In this document: positions 21,477 to 30,494 of the stretch, piece after piece
Layout of the letters: each line of letters starts with the position of its first letter
How positions within the stretch are numbered: the first letter of the stretch is position 1
DNA from: WJKP01 sp964531215
Lineage (GTDB): Bacteria; Patescibacteriota; Patescibacteriia; CAIXNZ01
Assembly: GCA_964531215.1 (NCBI GenBank)
Contig: CAZHFK010000004.1
Location: 1 to 34,550, forward strand
Direction: 5' to 3'
DNA: 34,550 nt
The notes under the pieces: model-generated
What the model was told of the DNA's origin: nothing
The model's database searches: none
Seen by the model: only the letters and a program-made list of their open reading frames with translations
Position numbers and translations under genes: made by a program

Positions 21477-22625
21477 CTATTTTTTGAATTTTTCAATAAA
21501 TCTTCTAAGTATATCTTCGAATAGTTCGACGTCTTTGTTTTTTGCCTTTTCAAGAACTCTTTTATATTCTTTGATAAAAATTTGCAAATTTTGATCAAGA
21601 CTTGAGATTAAATTTTCATCACCGCTAAATAAATATTTTTCTAAACTATTTATTTCTTTTATAATATTTTTAATTAAAGTTTCTGACTCTGATTTATTTA
21701 AGTGACTGACTATGTCTTTCATAGCCTCATTAAGCTCGCCATGTATAAAATTAATTCTAGCAGCTTCTTTTAACATTTCCTCTGTTTCACCAACATCTGA
21801 ATGTCCTAAAAAATAATCTGTATTAATCTTACCAAAATCAGTTTTATCAAAGAATTTTTTAAATTTATTATAATATTTTAGAGCTTCTTCCTTATTATAA
21901 TCATCTTCAGCAGTATTCTTATCTTGTGCTACTGTGTTCAAATAATCAATATTACCAAAAATAGAACCGATAACTTCTTTTTTATCTCTTATAATTATCA
22001 GTCTATAATCTGAAAAAGATTCATTAATTTTTAAAACTGGGACATTATTTAATTCAATAATTTCTGGATTGATTGGTTCAACTATATTATTTATTAAATC
22101 AACATAAACGAACTGTCCATCAGACAATTCAACTATATTTAAAATATGACCGACAGGAATACCATGATAATTTTTTATCCCCGCCTTATCTAACAGAGCT
22201 GATCCTATTAAAGTTGATCCAACACAATTAAACTGACCTGTTTCCCTAAATCTAGCTGGCCATGAATCCCACTTGGATCTTGGTTTTTTATTATTAGTCA
22301 TATAATCATTGACCTGACGTTGGCAGTCTTCAAGAAATTCTAATTCAAGCTTTGCTTTTTTTTCATAGTTAATTTCAGTTTCTATTTTACTAATTATTTT
22401 TTGAGAAGCTGCTATTCCCCAATCAGAAATAATATCATTGATTTCAGACATCAAACTATCATAAAAATATTCTTTTAATTCCCCAATTGAAAGCTTCTCC
22501 ACGTCAGCAGTTAAATTTTCATCCCCTACAATTAAAGCATGCCAAGCATCAATCATAATATCCTTTTCCTCCGGAGGAATTTCTTTGGATTTTGCTAAAT
22601 CATATTTAAATTCGATATTTTCCAT
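21477..22625 (-). CDS. Helical protein with a transglutaminase-like Cys-His-Asp core
   Basis: The 382-residue protein has charged helices at both ends and a central segment (about 128-180) with a papain/transglutaminase-type order: Cys134 in QFNCVGSTLIGSALL, His160 in GIPVGHILNIVEL, and Asp176 in FVYVDL. No signal peptide is seen, so it is probably cytoplasmic. I do not know the family. It starts 6 nt after the ArfB-like stop, in the same run of genes. Peptide-bond hydrolysis or crosslinking would be the expected chemistry (inference from the triad). Confidence 0.7.
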   Translation of the reverse strand: MENIEFKYDLAKSKEIPPEEKDIMIDAWHALIVGDENLTADVEKLSIGELKEYFYDSLMSEINDIISDWGIAASQKIISKIETEINYEKKAKLELEFLEDCQRQVNDYMTNNKKPRSKWDSWPARFRETGQFNCVGSTLIGSALLDKAGIKNYHGIPVGHILNIVELSDGQFVYVDLINNIVEPINPEIIELNNVPVLKINESFSDYRLIIIRDKKEVIGSIFGNIDYLNTVAQDKNTAEDDYNKEEALKYYNKFKKFFDKTDFGKINTDYFLGHSDVGETEEMLKEAARINFIHGELNEAMKDIVSHLNKSESETLIKNIIKEINSLEKYLFSGDENLISSLDQNLQIFIKEYKRVLEKAKNKDVELFEDILRRFIEKFKK

Positions 22626-22631
22626 ATTTTT

Positions 22632-23036
22632 TTAATAATCTATTTTTCTTCTTAATTTCTTTTTCTCAGCCACTTTCTTTTTTTGTTGAAGTCTTTTTTC
22701 TTTGGCTGATTTACTGGGTTTAGTCAGAATGCGTTTTTTTCGCAGCTGTAAAGCCCGATTAACCAAATTATTTAATTTGATAATTGCTTCTTTTCTATTT
22801 TGAGCTTGAGAACGTTGGTCTTGAGCTGAAACAACTAATTCGCCTTTTTCATTAATGCGGTTATAAAGTTTATGCAAAATCTTATATTTTTGCTCAGGAG
22901 TTAAAATTTGCGAATTATAAACATCCCATTTTAATGTTACTTTTGTACTGGTTTTATTCAAATACTGACCGCCCCTCCCCCCACTACGAGAAAAAGTTAT
23001 CAATAATTCGTTTTCCGGAACCTTAAACTCTGGCAT
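22632..23036 (-). CDS. arfB: ArfB-like class I peptide-release-factor domain protein
   Basis: The 134-residue protein has the GGQ motif (residues 22-24) in FSRSGGRGGQYLNKTSTKV, and a very basic C-terminal tail (about 95-134) ending KKKLRRKIDY. In ArfB (YaeJ) the tail enters the empty mRNA channel and the GGQ loop hydrolyses peptidyl-tRNA to rescue stalled ribosomes. The length fits and there is no codon-recognition domain. It is in a run with the HIT gene (20 nt gap). Confidence 0.92.
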   Translation of the reverse strand: MPEFKVPENELLITFSRSGGRGGQYLNKTSTKVTLKWDVYNSQILTPEQKYKILHKLYNRINEKGELVVSAQDQRSQAQNRKEAIIKLNNLVNRALQLRKKRILTKPSKSAKEKRLQQKKKVAEKKKLRRKIDY

Positions 23037-23056
23037 AATATTATTTTCTTAAAAAA

Positions 23057-23473
23057 TTAAGCCAACTGATTTTTAATTTTTTGAGCGATTTCTTCGGCTT
23101 CATTTTCTTCATACTGCTTACCCGGCCATTGAGTCAAGCCATCGCCTGATTTTCTTGGAATAATGTGCCAGTGTAAATGTGGGATAATCTGTCCGGCTAA
23201 GCGACCATTATTCAATTGCACATTAAAAGCATCGTACTCGTCAAAAGCTAAAATAATACCGGCTGCAACTTTGCGGGTAACCAAAATCATTTCTTGTAAA
23301 ATATTGTCATCAGCTGACAATAAATCATCATAATGTTTTTTAGGCGTAATTAAAGTATGTCCAGGATTAACAGGGTTGATATCCAAAAAAGCAATCACAT
23401 TTTCCGATTCATAAACTTTATGTGCCGGCTCTTCTCCGGCTGCTATTTTACAAAATAAATCGTCATTAGGCAT
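23057..23473 (-). CDS. HIT-family (HinT-like) nucleotide hydrolase
   Basis: The 138-residue protein has the histidine triad His99-x-His101-x-His103 in IPHLHWHIIPRK and the N-terminal DLFCKIAAGEEPAHKVYE, AFLDINPVNPGHTLITPKKH. HinT proteins cleave AMP-linked phosphoramidates. Here the triad is followed by a longer tail than in many HinT proteins. It lies between the RmlC-like and ArfB-like genes in one run. The ATG has no SD sequence. Confidence 0.95.
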   Translation of the reverse strand: MPNDDLFCKIAAGEEPAHKVYESENVIAFLDINPVNPGHTLITPKKHYDDLLSADDNILQEMILVTRKVAAGIILAFDEYDAFNVQLNNGRLAGQIIPHLHWHIIPRKSGDGLTQWPGKQYEENEAEEIAQKIKNQLA

Positions 23474-23495
23474 AATTTTTTTATTTAATAATTAA

Positions 23496-23948
23496 TTAAT
23501 CTATTTTAAACGGTGAATTTTGATCATGTTCCCATCTAATTTCGTCTACTTCTGATTTTTTGAATTTACCGGCATAAAGTTTGTCGGGTAAATTAATGGA
23601 ATAAGCCGGCTTTTCAGAAATACATTTATAACCATGAACAACGCCTGGCGGCACCAAAACAGCAACAGGATTTTTTTCACCCACTTCAATAATCCGGTTT
23701 TGACCATAAGTTTCAGAAGATTTACGATTATCCCACAAATATAAAGCAAAATCACCGGGTCCCACAAAAACAAAAAAATCAGCTTGCTCTTTATGCTCAT
23801 GCGGGCCCCTACTAACACCGGGATTGGTCACAGAAACATAACTCATGACCGGCTGATAATCCATCTCGTCATTACGATAAACTTCTGCCAGCCAGCCTCT
23901 TTCATCTTCAAATTTTTTTAAATTTTTAATAATAACATCTTTAATCAT
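23496..23948 (-). CDS. RmlC-like cupin, dTDP-4-dehydrorhamnose 3,5-epimerase family
   Basis: The 150-residue protein has the cupin pattern with FEDERGWLAEVYRND (RmlC-type DxRG), GVSRGPHEHKEQADFFVFVG, and VLVPPGVVHGYKC. RmlC uses a His base in the GLHxQ segment; here the equivalent is GPHEHKEQ. It is shorter than typical RmlC (about 180 residues). It may supply the epimerase step for the rmlA, rmlB and rmlD genes in this window, or act as a different sugar isomerase. It starts 1 nt after the stop of the upstream membrane gene, so it is co-transcribed. Confidence 0.78.
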   Translation of the reverse strand: MIKDVIIKNLKKFEDERGWLAEVYRNDEMDYQPVMSYVSVTNPGVSRGPHEHKEQADFFVFVGPGDFALYLWDNRKSSETYGQNRIIEVGEKNPVAVLVPPGVVHGYKCISEKPAYSINLPDKLYAGKFKKSEVDEIRWEHDQNSPFKID

Positions 23949-23949
23949 A

Positions 23950-24324
23950 TTAACGTCCTTTAAAAATTAAAATTATAAAAAAGAAACAAATCACAAAACC
24001 GGCCAAGCCAATCAAAATACTTAAATAACCAAGCTGACTGGTTAAATAAATTAAAACAAAACCGATTAAAATTGCCAATAAAAATATTGTCAAATAATCA
24101 TAAAATTTCAATTTGTTTTCTTGGACCGGCAAAGGACTATATAAAGCGGTAATAATCCCCAATAAAATTAAAATTAATAAGTATAAATCCAAATCAAGAT
24201 AATTAAGAATAATCCGGGGTTTAAGTAATTCCAAAAAAGAAAAAACAATAAATAAAATAAAAAGTATTACAAACAAATCCCTGATAATAATTAAAATTTG
24301 ATCTTTATTTAATTTCATTTTCAT
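23950..24324 (-). CDS. Small membrane protein, four membrane segments
   Basis: The 124-residue protein is mostly hydrophobic, with segments at about 10-30, 42-62, 75-95 and 98-120. A short polar loop contains SPLPVQENKLKFYD. It overlaps the upstream gene by 20 nt and ends 1 nt before the RmlC-like start, so it is in the envelope operon. No family or function is recognised. Confidence 0.7.
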   Translation of the reverse strand: MKMKLNKDQILIIIRDLFVILFILFIVFSFLELLKPRIILNYLDLDLYLLILILLGIITALYSPLPVQENKLKFYDYLTIFLLAILIGFVLIYLTSQLGYLSILIGLAGFVICFFFIILIFKGR

Positions 24325-25693
24325 AATATCTTAAATATTTTTTTAAATTCGTCATCAGTCCTTCCTGCCAAATAGGCTTTCTTGACAAAGTTATATTTAA
24401 ATTTTTAAGCAAAACTCCCTGAGCCGACGAGCTTAAACCCGGTACAGAAATTATAAATCGTAATTTGCCATTATCAAAATCTTTATCATGCAAATCAAAA
24501 CTGATATTATTAATATTAAAATCATTTTTACTTAAAGGCAAGTCATATTGAGTTATAATATAATTTATATTTTCCTTATCCAAATCGGTTGTCTTATATA
24601 AATTTTTAAACAACGGATTAAAATATTGTTCCTGCGAAAAGGCAAAAAGCCCTTCACCGGTAATCTGCAAATTGCCTTTGGGAATTGCAACTTCTTTTTG
24701 GCCGGGCTCAAAATCAAGATTATACTGCTGCCAAATTTCTTCAATATTTAAATTTTCTTGATCAATTTTAATTTTTTGCAAACCGTCATTAGTAGCGGCT
24801 AAAAAAGTTAAATTATTACTTTCAGTTATTAATTGGGCGGGGCTGACCAAATCAAAACCATTAACAAAACTTAAATATTGCTGCTTTGTCTTAATTTTTT
24901 TGGTTTGGACAAAATTATTAGTGGATAAAGCCAATTTATAATAATCAGTCGGCAACCCCTGCAAACCGGCTACAATCTTATTATTATTTGGTGAAAAAAT
25001 GGCAATATTATTATCTAAATTATCATAAACGTACAAATTGGTATTTTCTGAATTAATCTCAATTTCCTCACTGGCTAAATCAAATTCAAAATACAAGTCC
25101 TCCTCCTGGATATAAGTAAAAATTTCATATCCCCCGTTTAAAACTTTATCCAATTCCGATAATTGCTCGGTTGGCTGATAATTCTCCATTTTATAATCAT
25201 AATCCAAATTATAATTATAAGCGGCAATTTCGCTGACCGGCGGTAAATTATTTAAAAATTCTGCCAAAGACTTAAATTTTTTCTCACGCTGAAATAAAAT
25301 AATATTATTATTTTCCAACTTGGGCCAGGTCAATTGATTAATAATTTTATTATCCAAAGGCTGCAAATCCCAATTATACTCACCTGCTTGCGAACCGATT
25401 TCAATTAAATTATTGGAAAAATTTTTATATGTAAATTCTAAATCTATTTTAGCAAAATCACGCGGTAAATAAACGTCAAAATAAACCGGTTCTTGTTCTA
25501 TATAAACCGAATCAAAAACTTCAACTCTTTCTTGTGGCGTCAATAAAGAAACAAAAGGAGTAAATTTTCTAAAATCGGTTTTAAATGACAATTTGCCCAA
25601 TAAAGCAAAATCTTTAGACAGTATAAATAAGACCGAAGCTACGGCGGCAATAATTATGCTCAACCTGATTAATTTTAAATTATTCTTGCTCAT
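24305..25693 (-). CDS. Membrane-anchored extracytoplasmic hypothetical protein
   Basis: The 462-residue protein has one N-terminal membrane segment (about 9-28) and a long Asn/Leu/Ile-rich exterior part that looks mostly beta-stranded, with a basic C-terminus (LRYYENEIK). It overlaps the GT-C-like gene by 14 nt and the small membrane gene by 20 nt. The three look like one functional unit in glycan assembly or export. No family is recognised. Confidence 0.7.
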   Translation of the reverse strand: MSKNNLKLIRLSIIIAAVASVLFILSKDFALLGKLSFKTDFRKFTPFVSLLTPQERVEVFDSVYIEQEPVYFDVYLPRDFAKIDLEFTYKNFSNNLIEIGSQAGEYNWDLQPLDNKIINQLTWPKLENNNIILFQREKKFKSLAEFLNNLPPVSEIAAYNYNLDYDYKMENYQPTEQLSELDKVLNGGYEIFTYIQEEDLYFEFDLASEEIEINSENTNLYVYDNLDNNIAIFSPNNNKIVAGLQGLPTDYYKLALSTNNFVQTKKIKTKQQYLSFVNGFDLVSPAQLITESNNLTFLAATNDGLQKIKIDQENLNIEEIWQQYNLDFEPGQKEVAIPKGNLQITGEGLFAFSQEQYFNPLFKNLYKTTDLDKENINYIITQYDLPLSKNDFNINNISFDLHDKDFDNGKLRFIISVPGLSSSAQGVLLKNLNITLSRKPIWQEGLMTNLKKYLRYYENEIK

Positions 25694-27359
25694 ATTCTGT
25701 AAATTTAATTTTATATAAAGTTTCTGTTTGATTAATTTTAACCGGCGCCATTAATTCAAAACCATAATAATCATATAAGTTATAATTAAATTCATCAATA
25801 TATTCCCGACCTTCAAAAGCATAATAATATAAGGGCACATCGGCTTTTAATAAATCAGCCCAATAACCGGCTTCTTCAAAATTCCATTTGGCAATAACCT
25901 TTCTTTGCGGAAAAAATATTTTATCACTTCTTTGACTGATAATGACCGCTTCCGGCTCTGTTAATTCAACGATTTTTTTATTAATTTGATTATAATCCTG
26001 AGTATGCTGTTTTATATTTGCAAGATTATCATTGCCGCTCAAATAAACAACATCAACCGTAAAAGCAATAAAACAAAAAGCTAAAAAAGCACTTAGGGCG
26101 ATTTTAAATTTTTTACTTTTTTCGCCAAGAGCGGATCCGCCTCTGGCGGAAAACAAACCTATTAAATGTAAATAAAAAGTAGCAATAAAGGGCAAACATA
26201 AAATATAAATCGGCAAAAAATAACGGACATAAGAAAGGCCTATTTTATTTAATTGCAAGGTCATCTGATCTTCAAAAATCCAACTGCCATAATAAATAGC
26301 CAGATAAACCGCTAAGCAAAAAGTAATTAATAAATAAACCCCCTTGGCTTGTTTATGAAAATTTTTAATTAAAACAAAAATACCGATTACTGCCGGGATG
26401 AAAAGCCACCAAAATAATTGAATAAAATACTGATTAATGTTATGAATAATTGCGCCGGCTGAAAAACCAAAGGGCAAGATTAAAAATTTTATAAAATTAT
26501 ATATTGCTGATTGAGCAGTGGTTTGAAATTCCGGAGGCAATTGAGAAACAAGACCATTGCCTTGCTCCAATTGTAAATAGCCAAATGATAAATAATCACC
26601 ATAAGTAATTTGATTATAATAAAAAATCGGCAAAAACACCAAGCAATTCACTGTTATAAAAATTAAGATATAAGACCATTTTAATTTACGCCAATAAACT
26701 ATAGCTAAAAATAAAATTATACCCAAAACCCAAACAAACTCATTGGTCCTGATAATTAAAGCCAAAGCAATAAAAAAAGAACCCAAAATCAACCATAAAA
26801 TATTTCTGGACTTAGCTTTATTTAAATTTAATAAACAATAAAAACCAATCAGCAAAAAGCTTAAAAAACCAATATTGGGCAACATGCTTAAACTGGCATA
26901 ATACCACCAGGCCGGATTTATAAAAAATAAAAGCGCGCTTAAAAAAGCAATATTCGGCTTAAAAATTTTTAGTAAAATTTTATAAAAAAATAAACCGGAA
27001 ATAACTGCCAGAAAAGGTGTTAAAAATAAAATCAATTTAGCACCGACTATTTTACCGATTAAACCATAAATCAAAAGCATCCCCAAAAAAGAACCAGGCA
27101 CTAAATTATTTTGATATACATTAAAACTGCGCGGTTTGATTAAATTGGCGCCGACTTCATTCAAGGGTTCGTAAAAAGAAAAACTATTATTGGTAATATA
27201 ATTACCAATAAAAAAATAATTGGCAGTTTCATCAGGCCAGGTAAAGCGTGACAAACTATTGCCAAAGTTTAAATAAGAATAAATAAAAAAGAAAATCACG
27301 CCCAAAACAAGCAAAATCCCCAATTGTAATTTTTTATCGTTTTTTAACTTAACTAACAT
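25680..27359 (-). CDS. GT-C-like membrane glycosyltransferase
   Basis: The 559-residue protein has about 11-12 membrane segments and a C-terminal soluble part (about 455-559). The first exterior loop has WPDETANYFF; an acidic pair in this loop is the catalytic mark of GT-C enzymes of the PMT/ArnT type, which use lipid-phosphate sugars. It probably transfers a sugar to a glycan or protein outside the membrane. A 15-bp palindrome encodes part of a cytoplasmic loop (SARGGSALG; 26136-26150). Its operon partners are the genes at 24305, 23950 and 23496. Confidence 0.75.
   Translation of the reverse strand: MLVKLKNDKKLQLGILLVLGVIFFFIYSYLNFGNSLSRFTWPDETANYFFIGNYITNNSFSFYEPLNEVGANLIKPRSFNVYQNNLVPGSFLGMLLIYGLIGKIVGAKLILFLTPFLAVISGLFFYKILLKIFKPNIAFLSALLFFINPAWWYYASLSMLPNIGFLSFLLIGFYCLLNLNKAKSRNILWLILGSFFIALALIIRTNEFVWVLGIILFLAIVYWRKLKWSYILIFITVNCLVFLPIFYYNQITYGDYLSFGYLQLEQGNGLVSQLPPEFQTTAQSAIYNFIKFLILPFGFSAGAIIHNINQYFIQLFWWLFIPAVIGIFVLIKNFHKQAKGVYLLITFCLAVYLAIYYGSWIFEDQMTLQLNKIGLSYVRYFLPIYILCLPFIATFYLHLIGLFSARGGSALGEKSKKFKIALSAFLAFCFIAFTVDVVYLSGNDNLANIKQHTQDYNQINKKIVELTEPEAVIISQRSDKIFFPQRKVIAKWNFEEAGYWADLLKADVPLYYYAFEGREYIDEFNYNLYDYYGFELMAPVKINQTETLYKIKFTEYEQE
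26136..26150. repeat. 15-bp palindromic element inside the GT-C-like gene
   Basis: TCCGCCTCTGGCGGA is the reverse complement of the element at 6297-6311. It overlaps a second palindrome, GCGGATCCGC (26131-26140). It lies in a GC-rich pocket in an otherwise AT-rich gene, in the loop between two membrane segments. Confidence 0.75.
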
Positions 27360-27401
27360 AATATTCTTTATTTTAGCAAAATAATTAATTTTTTAAAATA
27401 C

Positions 27402-27430
27402 TTGACAAAAACACAATAAAATGTTATTAT
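27402..27430 (+). promoter_or_regulatory. Consensus promoter of the gene at 27460
   Basis: TTGACA (27402-27407), a 17-bp spacer and TATTAT (27425-27430). The SD sequence lies about 17 bp downstream. Confidence 0.88.
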
Positions 27431-27459
27431 TTAGCATCAATTTAAAAGGAGGAAATCAG

Positions 27460-27756
27460 ATGTTTGAAAGAAAAAAGAAGATGATCAAAGTCCAGTTAAC
27501 TTATGTATGTCGAACGATTGGTTTTATAGCAAAAAAAGATATTGAGATTCCCTATTTGCAAGAAGGGCTGGAAATTTCGCAAATTTTTGATAGCGTAGTT
27601 GAGGGTAATAATGAAGGTGAAATTTTTACTATTATCAAAATCCGATATCTTTTGAAAGACGATATCTATGTTGCTTGGGTAAAAAAAGAGTCGTATGATC
27701 CTGGTGATCGGTTTAACTTTGATGACGCAGGTTGGCATACAAAAATGCTACTTTAA
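27460..27756 (+). CDS. Small hypothetical protein, monocistronic
   Basis: The start at 27460 has AGGAGG (27447-27452) 7 nt upstream. The earlier in-frame ATG at 27421 lies inside the promoter and is not used. The 98-residue product starts MFERKKKMIKVQLTY and has one Cys (in TYVCRTIGF), a beta-rich middle and a C-terminus with SYDPGDRFNFDDAGW. It has no signal peptide. No family is recognised. It has its own promoter and a strong terminator, so it may be regulated on its own. Confidence 0.75.
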   Translation: MFERKKKMIKVQLTYVCRTIGFIAKKDIEIPYLQEGLEISQIFDSVVEGNNEGEIFTIIKIRYLLKDDIYVAWVKKESYDPGDRFNFDDAGWHTKMLL

Positions 27757-27769
27757 ATCTGTAACATGA

Positions 27770-27797
27770 GCCCGTCTCAGTGAGACGGGCTTTTTTT
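27770..27797 (+). terminator. Strong rho-independent terminator
   Basis: GCCCGTCTC (27770-27778) and its exact complement (27782-27790) with a 3-nt loop, then seven T residues. Confidence 0.95.
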
Positions 27798-27830
27798 ATT
27801 TAATAAATATTATGCTAAATTCACAAGATC

Positions 27831-27859
27831 TTGACGAAAATCAAAATAAATGATATTTT
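27831..27859 (+). promoter_or_regulatory. Probable promoter of the zinc-ribbon gene
   Basis: TTGACG (27831-27836), a 17-bp spacer and TATTTT (27854-27859). A TATAAT at 27862-27867 is another -10 candidate but with 25-bp spacing. Confidence 0.6.
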
Positions 27860-27895
27860 CATATAATCAAAATATCAATTTAGGAGGTAATCAAA

Positions 27896-28360
27896 ATGGT
27901 AGGAATAGGAATGAGAATGGGACAATCTCTAAGACAAACGCAAAGATTGTCTAACAGATTAACAATTAACCAATACATGCGAATTTACTTTGGTGATTTT
28001 ACTTCAACTCCAAATGCAATCTGCCCCAAATGTGGGCATGAACTCAATGAAAAAGACATCAAGGCTGGTTTTTCTGATAATCCTCAGGAACTCAGGACAA
28101 CTTGTCCCAAATGCCAAAAAAAATTCTTGGCAAATCTCATCCTTGAATTTCAGGATGAAGAAAAAGAAACGGAAATAGTCAACTTTATTTGTCCAGAGCA
28201 AACCCTTGATCAAATGAAATCAATCAAACAAAGTCGCGGCTGTTTAGGAATCAAATTCTTATCTGAAAAAAATCGGCAGCTTTTCTACAACATGATCAGA
28301 CATTGGGGAACTTATGATAAAGCGCTCCAAGCCATGAATGATTATATGGTAGAAAAATAA
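27896..28360 (+). CDS. Zinc-ribbon hypothetical protein
   Basis: AGGAGG (27882-27887) lies 8 nt before the ATG. The 154-residue protein has four zinc-binding-type cysteines in two CPKC knuckles (43/46 and 70/73). The N-terminus MRMGQSLRQTQRLSNRLT resembles the glutamine/leucine-rich activator-binding segment of sigma-54-type proteins, though no other RpoN part is present. A C-terminal helix pair follows (LFYNMIRHWGTYDKALQAM). It might bind nucleic acid or a protein partner; this is inferred. It is monocistronic, with a terminator after it. Confidence 0.75.
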   Translation: MVGIGMRMGQSLRQTQRLSNRLTINQYMRIYFGDFTSTPNAICPKCGHELNEKDIKAGFSDNPQELRTTCPKCQKKFLANLILEFQDEEKETEIVNFICPEQTLDQMKSIKQSRGCLGIKFLSEKNRQLFYNMIRHWGTYDKALQAMNDYMVEK

Positions 28361-28385
28361 GCCAGATTATCCAAAAATTATTTAT

Positions 28386-28413
28386 AAAAAGGGATATCAT
28401 TAATGCCCTTTTT
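28386..28413 (+). terminator. Probable rho-independent terminator
   Basis: AAAAAGGG (28386-28393) pairs with CCCTTTTT (28406-28413) around a 12-nt loop, then further T-rich sequence. Confidence 0.7.
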
Positions 28414-28442
28414 ATTTTTGATAAATATGCTAAAATTAAAAT

Positions 28443-30494
28443 ATGTCTAAAATTTATCAAATTATAATAATTTTGGTTCTAATTTTAGCTATTTTATTAA
28501 ATATAAATTGGCTGCGTTCGGCTGATTTGGGTTTAATTGGCGGCTTGCTTTATATTTTAATTTTTAGTTTTTTATTAGGCAAAACTGCTTGGCCTGATTA
28601 TAGCCCGAGCAGTCAGCTGATTTTGGGCGGATTTAATTTAATGGCCGGCTACTCATTAATCGGCGCTCTAGTCTATTATTTTTATAAACTTGATCAACTG
28701 ACAATCAGCTTATTATTTATAATAATTTCCTTAATTATTATTTATTTAAGCTATAAAACTCAGCCAATTAGCAATTTAAAAAATAAACTGCCGAAAATAA
28801 AACCTTACAATCTTATTTTAATCGGTACTTATTTAATTTTAATTGCTGTTAATTTTTATTTACTCTGGCAGGCTCAAACCGTCAATGCCATTAATTCTCC
28901 CTGGCAAGTAATTAATCCTGCCTTTTTTATAATTTATTTTTTAGCCAGCCTTAATTTAATTTTATTGCTTTTATTTAACAAGAATTTTATTTCCAGTATT
29001 TTACTTGGCCTGCATTTTTTTCTGACAACCGGCATTGCTTTAATTGTTTACAAATTAGGCTATGGTTTTGATCCTTTTATTCATCAGGCAACCGAACAAG
29101 CCATTTATCAAAACGGCTTTATTTTACCAAAACCTTTTTACTATCTGGGCCAGTATTCAATTATTATTTTTTTGGCTCATTTACTGCAAGTCTCAATTGA
29201 CTGGCTTGATAAATTATTGGTACCGATCAGCCTAAGTTTGTTTTTGCCATATTTTATACAGCTAAGCCTTAATAAAACTTTCAAGTGGCCGAAAAGCCGT
29301 TGCCGGCTTTTGACTTTAAGTTTTTTGTTTCTACCGTTTGGTTTATTTATTGCCACCAATCCCCAAGCTTTGGCTAATTTGTTTACTATTATTATTTTAT
29401 TTTTATCGTTTTTATATTTAAAAGACAAACAAATTTCCTTTTACCTGCTTGGCTTTTTAACTTTAACAACGATTTTAATTCATCCAATATCCGGTATCCC
29501 GATTTTAATTTATTTAATTATTATCTGGTTTTTAAATAATAAAAATAAATTCAAAAAAATAATTTTGCCGGTATTTGTTATTGCAGCGGCTCTGGCTTTA
29601 CCGGCGGCATTAATTTTAAATTCTTTTTTATCGATTTATAAAATTGAAATAAATCTACAAAAGATTAATTTTTTCAAACTGCCGGACATATTTGCCCAGC
29701 AATTTAATTTTTTTCTTGACCTTGCTTATTTATACAAAAATTCAATCTATATTTTATTTATCATAATAGCTGCAATTACTTTGGTTTATTTAATTAAACA
29801 AAAAAAAGCCAAGCTATTTATGGCTTCAATATTAACTTTTATAATTTTGATTTTTAATGCTTATTTATTAAAATTGATAAAAATTTCCTATATTATAGAT
29901 TATGAACAAACTTATTTTTCCGAACGGGTTTGGCAGCTGGCTTTTTATTTTTTACTGCCAATAGTTATTTATGGTTTGTATTTATTTATTAAAATAAGCT
30001 TCAAGCGCGCTTTAATTTATAAATTTTTTATAATTTTATTATTAATAATAGCTATAACAGCCAGTCTGTATATTAGTTATCCTCGTTATGATGATTATGA
30101 TAACAGTAATTTTGTTAATCTTTCTCAATTAGATTTTACTGCTGTTGATTATATTGAAGCCAATGCCCAAGGCCGTGATTATATAGTATTATCAAATCAA
30201 ATGACTTCGGCAGCTGCTTTAAAGACTTTTGGCTTTAACCGTTATTATAATGATTATTATTTTTACCCTATCCCGACCGGTGGACAACTATACCGGTATT
30301 TTTTGCAAATGACCAATAATGCCAATCGGCAAATTATGCTGGAAGCAATGGCTTTAACCGAGGTTGAGCAGGCTTATTTTGTTTTACCAAATTATTGGAA
30401 TCAAGCCACAGTCATTGCTGAAAAAGCCGCTAAAGATGCCGAACTGGTTACCACAATCAATGAGCATATTTATATTTACAAATATTCAAAATAA
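28443..30494 (+). CDS. Large polytopic membrane protein, GT-C-like
   Basis: The 683-residue protein has about 15-17 membrane segments up to residue 560 or so and an exterior C-terminal part (about 570-683) with DYDNSNFVNLSQLDF and a Tyr-rich NRYYNDYYFYP. An acidic/His exterior loop (GFDPFIHQATEQAIYQ) follows the sixth segment and resembles the DxxxH-type loop of GT-C enzymes. It probably acts in glycan transfer but I cannot name a family. The start lies a few bases after an AAAATTAAAAT sequence without SD. It ends 15 nt before the metalloprotease-like start. Confidence 0.65.
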   Translation: MSKIYQIIIILVLILAILLNINWLRSADLGLIGGLLYILIFSFLLGKTAWPDYSPSSQLILGGFNLMAGYSLIGALVYYFYKLDQLTISLLFIIISLIIIYLSYKTQPISNLKNKLPKIKPYNLILIGTYLILIAVNFYLLWQAQTVNAINSPWQVINPAFFIIYFLASLNLILLLLFNKNFISSILLGLHFFLTTGIALIVYKLGYGFDPFIHQATEQAIYQNGFILPKPFYYLGQYSIIIFLAHLLQVSIDWLDKLLVPISLSLFLPYFIQLSLNKTFKWPKSRCRLLTLSFLFLPFGLFIATNPQALANLFTIIILFLSFLYLKDKQISFYLLGFLTLTTILIHPISGIPILIYLIIIWFLNNKNKFKKIILPVFVIAAALALPAALILNSFLSIYKIEINLQKINFFKLPDIFAQQFNFFLDLAYLYKNSIYILFIIIAAITLVYLIKQKKAKLFMASILTFIILIFNAYLLKLIKISYIIDYEQTYFSERVWQLAFYFLLPIVIYGLYLFIKISFKRALIYKFFIILLLIIAITASLYISYPRYDDYDNSNFVNLSQLDFTAVDYIEANAQGRDYIVLSNQMTSAAALKTFGFNRYYNDYYFYPIPTGGQLYRYFLQMTNNANRQIMLEAMALTEVEQAYFVLPNYWNQATVIAEKAAKDAELVTTINEHIYIYKYSK

